Shown here: positions 44,116 through 64,000 of the stretch, piece after piece | Position numbering within the stretch: position 1 is the first letter of the stretch | Layout of the letters: every line of letters begins with the position of its first letter | The notes under the pieces: model-generated | What the model was told of the DNA's origin: nothing | The model's input: only the letters and a program-made list of their open reading frames with translations | Database searches by the model: none | Assembly (NCBI GenBank): GCA_023974075.1 | Contig: CM043788.1 | Coordinates: 25,083,412-25,147,411 of the forward strand | DNA length: 64,000 nt | From: Chaenocephalus aceratus | Lineage: Eukaryota; Chordata; Actinopteri; Perciformes; Channichthyidae | Direction of reading: 5' to 3' | Translations under genes and position numbers: made by a program

Positions 44116-46437
44116 ATGCTGACCAGCTTTATAGAGGGTCTTCTCTGCTGCCTGTCCTCAAAGTCAACAAACGTTGTTGGTCCTGTAGAAACCTCAGAAC
44201 TAGCTGATGGCTATGAGTTTGTGGAGGTTAAACCAGGCCGTGTCCTTCGGGTTCGACATATTATCCCTGACCGGCCGGTGGTGGAGGAACCCACTGGGAC
44301 GGGAGGGACGGTCAGCTGCAAGCGGAAGATCACAGTGTATCGTAATGGACAGCTGTTTATTGAGAACTTGGGTGCAGAGCAGAAGAGCTCCCAGAATGGA
44401 GAGACAGAACCAAACAACCCAGTTGAGGTTGAAAAAGAGGGGACAGCTGAAACTGGAGCAAGAGAAGAAGCACCGGCTGCTGGAACGACTGACCAGCAGC
44501 AGCAACACAGGAAGAGAAGATGGAAGCCCAAGCGCACTGTGATGATCGACTGTGAGAGGAAGATATCAGCCTGTAAAGGGACACATGCAGACGTGGCTCT
44601 GTTCTTTATCCATGGAGTGGGAGGCTCACTGGATATCTGGGGAAACCAGTTGGACTTCTTCTCTAAACTGGGATACGAGGTGATCACCCCGGACCTGGCA
44701 GGTCACGGGGCCAGCTCAGCACCAAAGATAGCAGCTGCATACACTTTCTATGCCCTGGCTGAGGACATGAGACTCATATTCAAGAGATATGCACGCAAGA
44801 GGAATATTCTAATAGGACATTCTTATGGGTACATTTACGATCACGACATTGATGTCACACACATTTGAATTGAAAGATTTCCAATAACTGATTATATGTC
44901 TTTTTTTGCCTATAATATTAAGAACTATTAGAAGCCCATACATGCATTGTGATCATGTATCTCATTTACAAACTAGTGTAATACATTGAGTATTGTATCA
45001 GTGAACTGAACATTGACATAATGTGATAAAGTGTTTAATCAATTAGTCAATAGTTTGATTAGTCAAGTGCTAATGTGTTTTTTACAAATGTGTAATAAGT
45101 TAATGCAAAATGCCCAACATTTAATAAGATAAAGAAAATATAAGATATATATATATATATATACATATATTTGCTTTTGTCAGTTTAATATAATTGTGTA
45201 CAAGCTGTATGTCTTACAGTAAGACTATTTAAGATTTAAAAAGAGAAATAACACAATTTCCTTCTTATAAATGAACATTTTAATTCATAAGCAATAAGAT
45301 GCACTATTGCTCAATGCAAGTCATTCAGGGTTTAGCCATTACAGCTGTTCTTCTTATTTCTTATGATGAACAAGTGAATACTTTTTATTCCCCAAATGCT
45401 TAATTGACACATCTCCACTATCACAAAACAAACAGAATATCCTGATTATTCTGGCCTGTCCTGTAACCATCCTTTTGCTCTGCTCCCCCAGCGTGTCCTT
45501 CTGTACCTTCCTGGCCCATGAGTATCCGGACCAGATCCACAAGATGGTGATGATCAATGGAGGTGGTCCCACAGCGCTGGAGCCCAGCCTCTGCTCCATC
45601 TTCAACCTGCCCACCTGTGTGCTTCACTGCCTCTCCCCGCTGCTAGCCTGGAGCTTTCTCAAGTAAGACAGACAGCAACACAATAGAAACTGTTTTACCA
45701 TGAACAGTGCGTTTCTAGTTAAAATAATAGAAACATTGATCATTGTAAACATGTTCTTGGCCAAGTGTGATATATATGTTGTGTTCCCCAATGTTATCAG
45801 AATCCTGTAGTTTTTTAAGCTGCTTGTTAATCTGCTCTGCCACCTACAGGGCTGGCTTTGCTCAGCAGGGTGCCAAGGAGAAGCAGCTTCTGAAAGACAA
45901 CAATGCCTTCAACGTGTCGTCCTTTGTGCTGCGCGCCATGATGAGCGGGCAGTACTGGCCTGAGGGGGACGAGGTCTACCATGCTGAAATCACAGTCCCT
46001 GTCCTGCTGGTTCACGGCATGCATGACAAGTTTGTCCCCATCGAAGAAGACCAGCGCATGGCGGAGGTGAGTGGGCCTCATCAACCAAACAATCATAAAG
46101 TGGCAGTGCTTTGTTGATGATTCCAAAATGTAATTTCTTGTTATGCTGTCAGATCCTCCTAATGGCCTTCCTGAAAGTCCTGGAGGACGGCAGTCACATG
46201 ATCATGATGGAGTGTCCTCAGGCTGTCAACACACTCCTGCACGAGTTCATCCTGTGGGAGCCGGCCACACCTGCCCCTCCAAAGAAAGACTCTAAAGCAC
46301 GTCCAGAAACTGCCAAAGCCCGAACTGAAAGCACAAAGTCTTCACCTGAACCTTCTAATGCTCGACCTGCAACTGCAAGGCAAACGTCATCCAACAGCGG
46401 CACAGTGGAGAAACCAGACAGCAAGACCAATCAATGA
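44116..46437 (+). CDS. abhd8: Alpha/beta-hydrolase domain-containing protein 8
   Basis: Coding exons: 44116-44828, 45492-45662, 45850-46066, 46153-46437, giving 461 aa (human 439). The protein opens [13 protein letters not shown] and has a conserved [12 protein letters not shown] segment near residue 35, a variable acidic/Gln-rich linker, and a basic RKRRWKPKR run before the hydrolase fold. Fold motifs are visible: [13 protein letters not shown] near residue 164 (oxyanion strand-turn), the nucleophile elbow GHSYG with S236, the acid in HGMHDKF (D354), and the base in DGSHM (H382). The triad is therefore complete. The tail from about 403 is Ser/Thr/Pro/Lys-rich and probably disordered. The physiological substrate of ABHD8 is not established. 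The ATG was chosen because it follows a good acceptor and matches the family start. The frame is open farther upstream but only across intron. Confidence 0.96.
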
Positions 46438-46784
46438 CTGAAACGTTAAGCTGAAGCTACCAGTGGTTGTTATACAATGTCATGGCTGGCCATGCACTAT
46501 TCGAATCCTGAATATCTTAGACTGTTTAGGCTGTTGCAACTGAATGTTGGACATCTGAAAATGTGACCGAATGAAGGGATTCAAGTCTGATCAGTTATGT
46601 CAGCTGATGGGCTGAGGGACAGAGAAAAGAGGAGCTGTGCCTTGACGAGACGGAGGGGCGACGGTGAAAATTAACAAAAAAGGTAATTTCTGACAAATTG
46701 TCACATGCCTTGCTGAAACTTATAATATTAGAAAGGATAACACCTGATTGCCTGCTCTGACTTTTCCATTACTGAACTGTGGAG

Positions 46785-46790
46785 AATAAA
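46785..46790 (+). terminator. Poly(A) signal of abhd8
   Basis: AATAAA about 350 bases after the stop codon, followed by a TTTGTATGT stretch that could serve as the downstream element. This gives a short 3' UTR. Confidence 0.65.
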
Positions 46791-48585
46791 AGAAAAAGGC
46801 TTTGTATGTAACATTCTCCTGGTTGACTTCTTCTTACGCTGCCCTACGTAAACCAGCAGCTAAGCTAGTAAGCCTTATTGAAACTAGCTAGATGGAAGAA
46901 AAAAACGTATTAGTCTACTTCTTAAGGTTGAAAGCTAAGGTAGGAAATTCGTTTTAGAAGCACTTGTAGTTTTATTTGTTTGAATTGTCTTTACATCTCA
47001 ACAGCCATCGATAAAGCAAATGCTCTGACAATAGAAAAATATATAAAAACATTAGGCAGACAACATTTCCCAAAACTAACCTGGTAGTACCAAAAAAAGC
47101 CATGTTTGTAATTTACGGTAATTTTTATAATGTTAGGTTTTTACTTGTGTGTCAGGGCGGTGGCTTTGCTTGCTTTACTCTTACTCCAAAGTTGCCTACC
47201 CAGTTTCAATTTCAAATTGTGACACGCTGAGCTAGCTTTGTGTATCTTTGTCTTGATACCGCAAAATGATACATTTAAATCTCTCACCTTTTGTAGAGCT
47301 GAGAGTATTAACAAAGGGAACAGAGGGTTTCATGATACACAAAATGGAACGTCAAACAAATGGGAAGGCATTTTGATTTCGTATTTTGGCAATTGCATCT
47401 CAAAGAGGTGAACCAGAATATTACGCCTGCATTTGCATTAGAAGTAACCTGACCCACTACTCACCCTAGTAATGATTACAAGTTGCTTCTTGATTCAACA
47501 GACACACAAGATGATTTGTGACTGTTTCAGTTGTGAATTTGAAGTGTAACATTATCAAGTACTGATAAAGACAGAAGTGAAAGTACTGTATATTTGCCGC
47601 CCCCCATAGAATTCAGTAAAATGTATGTTCAGTCGAGTGTATCCTGTTACTAGGTAGCAATAGTTGAGGCTCAGCAATGAATCATAACTTTATATGTAGA
47701 AAAAGGGCACATTTCTTAACACTGATCATTTGTACATGATGGGGATGTTAATCAATAATAAGAAGGCTTGTATTGAGATGCTTCAATGAAGTGCAACATC
47801 TCACCAAAACTGCATTTTATGTTTTTCATACATAGATTCGTCTTTTTATACTTTTTTTTCTAATCGTGATGAATGTTTAGAGCTCTAAAAGACATTGTAG
47901 CAAGGAATTCACGCGATTAATTGAAGACACAGCTCTGATCACATTTGTTTTGAGACTCAAGCTTGCGTCAGCTTATCATCAATAAAATCATGTTGTAAAA
48001 AATTCAAAATTATCCGTGATTTGTTTCAAAGACAATCAGCTGGCAACCATCAGCCAGAAGCCTTGCAGGCCACTGTTGCATCTTTTGATGAACACGGGTC
48101 AAGTTCAACTTTTTTGCCATGTGTATTAAAAGACAATGAAATGTGTGTGTGTGACACTCTCTGCGCCTAAAACAGGGGCACACATTCCCAGAAAGCAAAA
48201 GCAAAACAAAAAATAAGCTTGGCTAACAACCCGACAACTGCCAACAGACTTTGATTGTAAACATCAAAATGTGATGTGTGTTTTTTTCAACAGAGCCTAC
48301 TTCAAACCACTGACAACATGACATCATGTGAACTAATGAAAACTGTTTGAAATTAAGCAAATGATCACATAGAAACCATGGATCAAAATAAGAAGCAGAT
48401 TAATACAATATTTGTTGGAGGCCTGTAAAGATGTCATTCACATTTTGTAAATCCAGCATGATATAGTGTGAAAAAGAATGGGCTTGAGTCTTGACAAAAG
48501 TCCTGGTAGAAATACTCTTTTTCCTTTAATGAAATGACACAATGTCATATAAAACATTTTGAAATGAACAACTCAATTATTCAAA

Positions 48586-48590
<5 letters not shown>

Positions 48591-48632
<42 letters not shown>
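48591..48632. repeat. (TA)n microsatellite
   Basis: About 20 TA units, 35 bp left of a hairpin-forming inverted repeat. Confidence 0.95.
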
Positions 48633-48635
<3 letters not shown>

Positions 48636-48666
48636 GCAGACTCAAGCAATTGTTTTTGTTGAGGGG

Positions 48667-48751
48667 AAAAAAGTGCATGGTGGTTTTAAAATGAATGTCA
48701 ATTGAATAAAGCATTATATTAAAGTTAATAAACGCACCATGCACTTTTAAA
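48667..48751. repeat. Short inverted repeat (85 bp)
   Basis: AAAAGTGCATGGTG near 48669-48682 is the inverse of CACCATGCACTTTT at 48735-48748, with about 52 bases between. It could be a tiny MITE remnant or a cruciform. No target duplication is evident. Confidence 0.6.
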
Positions 48752-48786
48752 GAGGGTTATAAAGCAAAAACTTAAGGCATCTAGTA

Positions 48787-48792
48787 TTTATT
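48787..48792 (-). terminator. Candidate poly(A) signal of ptprc
   Basis: TTTATT on the plus strand is AATAAA on the minus strand, about 285 bases past the ptprc stop codon. Confidence 0.4.
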
Positions 48793-49075
48793 CTCTTACC
48801 AAGGCCCCTAGTTTGACAATAGCATTTCCACTCACAATACCTATTATTTGCATTCTTACAGCTTTTCTAAGAAAATATTTATAACTTAATTTAAATCATA
48901 TTTTTTGCAAATTGACAATACAATATTTGATCAAATTCTGTAACAAATCTTAACAAAAACATCACTTTGTAAAAGCTTTAAAATGTTTATACATTCATAA
49001 CATAATTAAAAGAAAGCATTCAGATGAAGCACTTATTTCCTAAAAGTAAAAGTCACAGCATCCACCTGCGACCCC

Positions 49076-63986
<14,911 letters not shown>

Positions 63987-64000
63987 CAAAGCAGAACAGA

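Larger units (their letters stand above)
46815..48780. other. Intergenic region between the convergent abhd8 and ptprc 3' ends
   Basis: No exon is supportable on either strand. It contains a (TA)n tract at 48591-48632 and most of a short hairpin-forming inverted repeat at 48667-48751. Confidence 0.5.

Overview
The window is vertebrate, almost certainly teleost fish, nuclear DNA. It has large introns with GT-AG borders, many long (CA/TG)n, (TA)n and (TTA)n microsatellites, DNA transposons typical of ray-finned fish, and four recognisable vertebrate genes. No tRNA, rRNA, CRISPR or prokaryotic features were seen.

Layout. 1-1.64 kb: the end of a TA-flanked Tc1/mariner-like element, then a complete 955-bp hAT element with a perfect 8-bp target duplication, inserted about 460 bp upstream of the first gene. 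2.1-35.35 kb (+): ano8 (anoctamin 8), 19 coding exons giving about 1141 aa, a 16.7-kb first intron and a long 3'UTR. A 45-codon, phase 0-0 candidate extra exon lies in the intron before exon 13 and looks like a diverged duplicate of the start of exon 13. 35.5-38.7 kb (-): dda1, five coding exons, 102 aa, convergent with ano8. 44.1-46.8 kb (+): abhd8, four coding exons, 461 aa, an alpha/beta-hydrolase with the triad S236/D354/H382. 48.8-60.6 kb and probably beyond (-): ptprc (CD45), 29 coding exons recovered (about 1316 codons). The signal-peptide exon was not found.

Relationships. From memory, ano8, dda1 and abhd8 keep the order and relative orientation of human 19p13.11 (ABHD8-MRPL34-DDA1-ANO8), but no mrpl34 was recognised. 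PTPRC lies on human chromosome 1, so its place next to abhd8 marks a synteny junction. The four products act in separate processes: ER-plasma membrane contact (ANO8), CRL4 ubiquitin ligase (DDA1), a poorly known hydrolase (ABHD8) and leukocyte receptor phosphatase signalling (CD45).

Most interesting points: the candidate duplicated ano8 exon; a 122-nt (UG)n tract abutting a ptprc 3' splice site, with no normal polypyrimidine tract; a CA repeat 13 nt downstream of an ano8 5' splice site; in-frame skippable mucin-like ptprc exons matching the CD45RA/RB/RC position; and an unusual D2 pseudophosphatase signature in CD45. I found no clearly unprecedented biological system.
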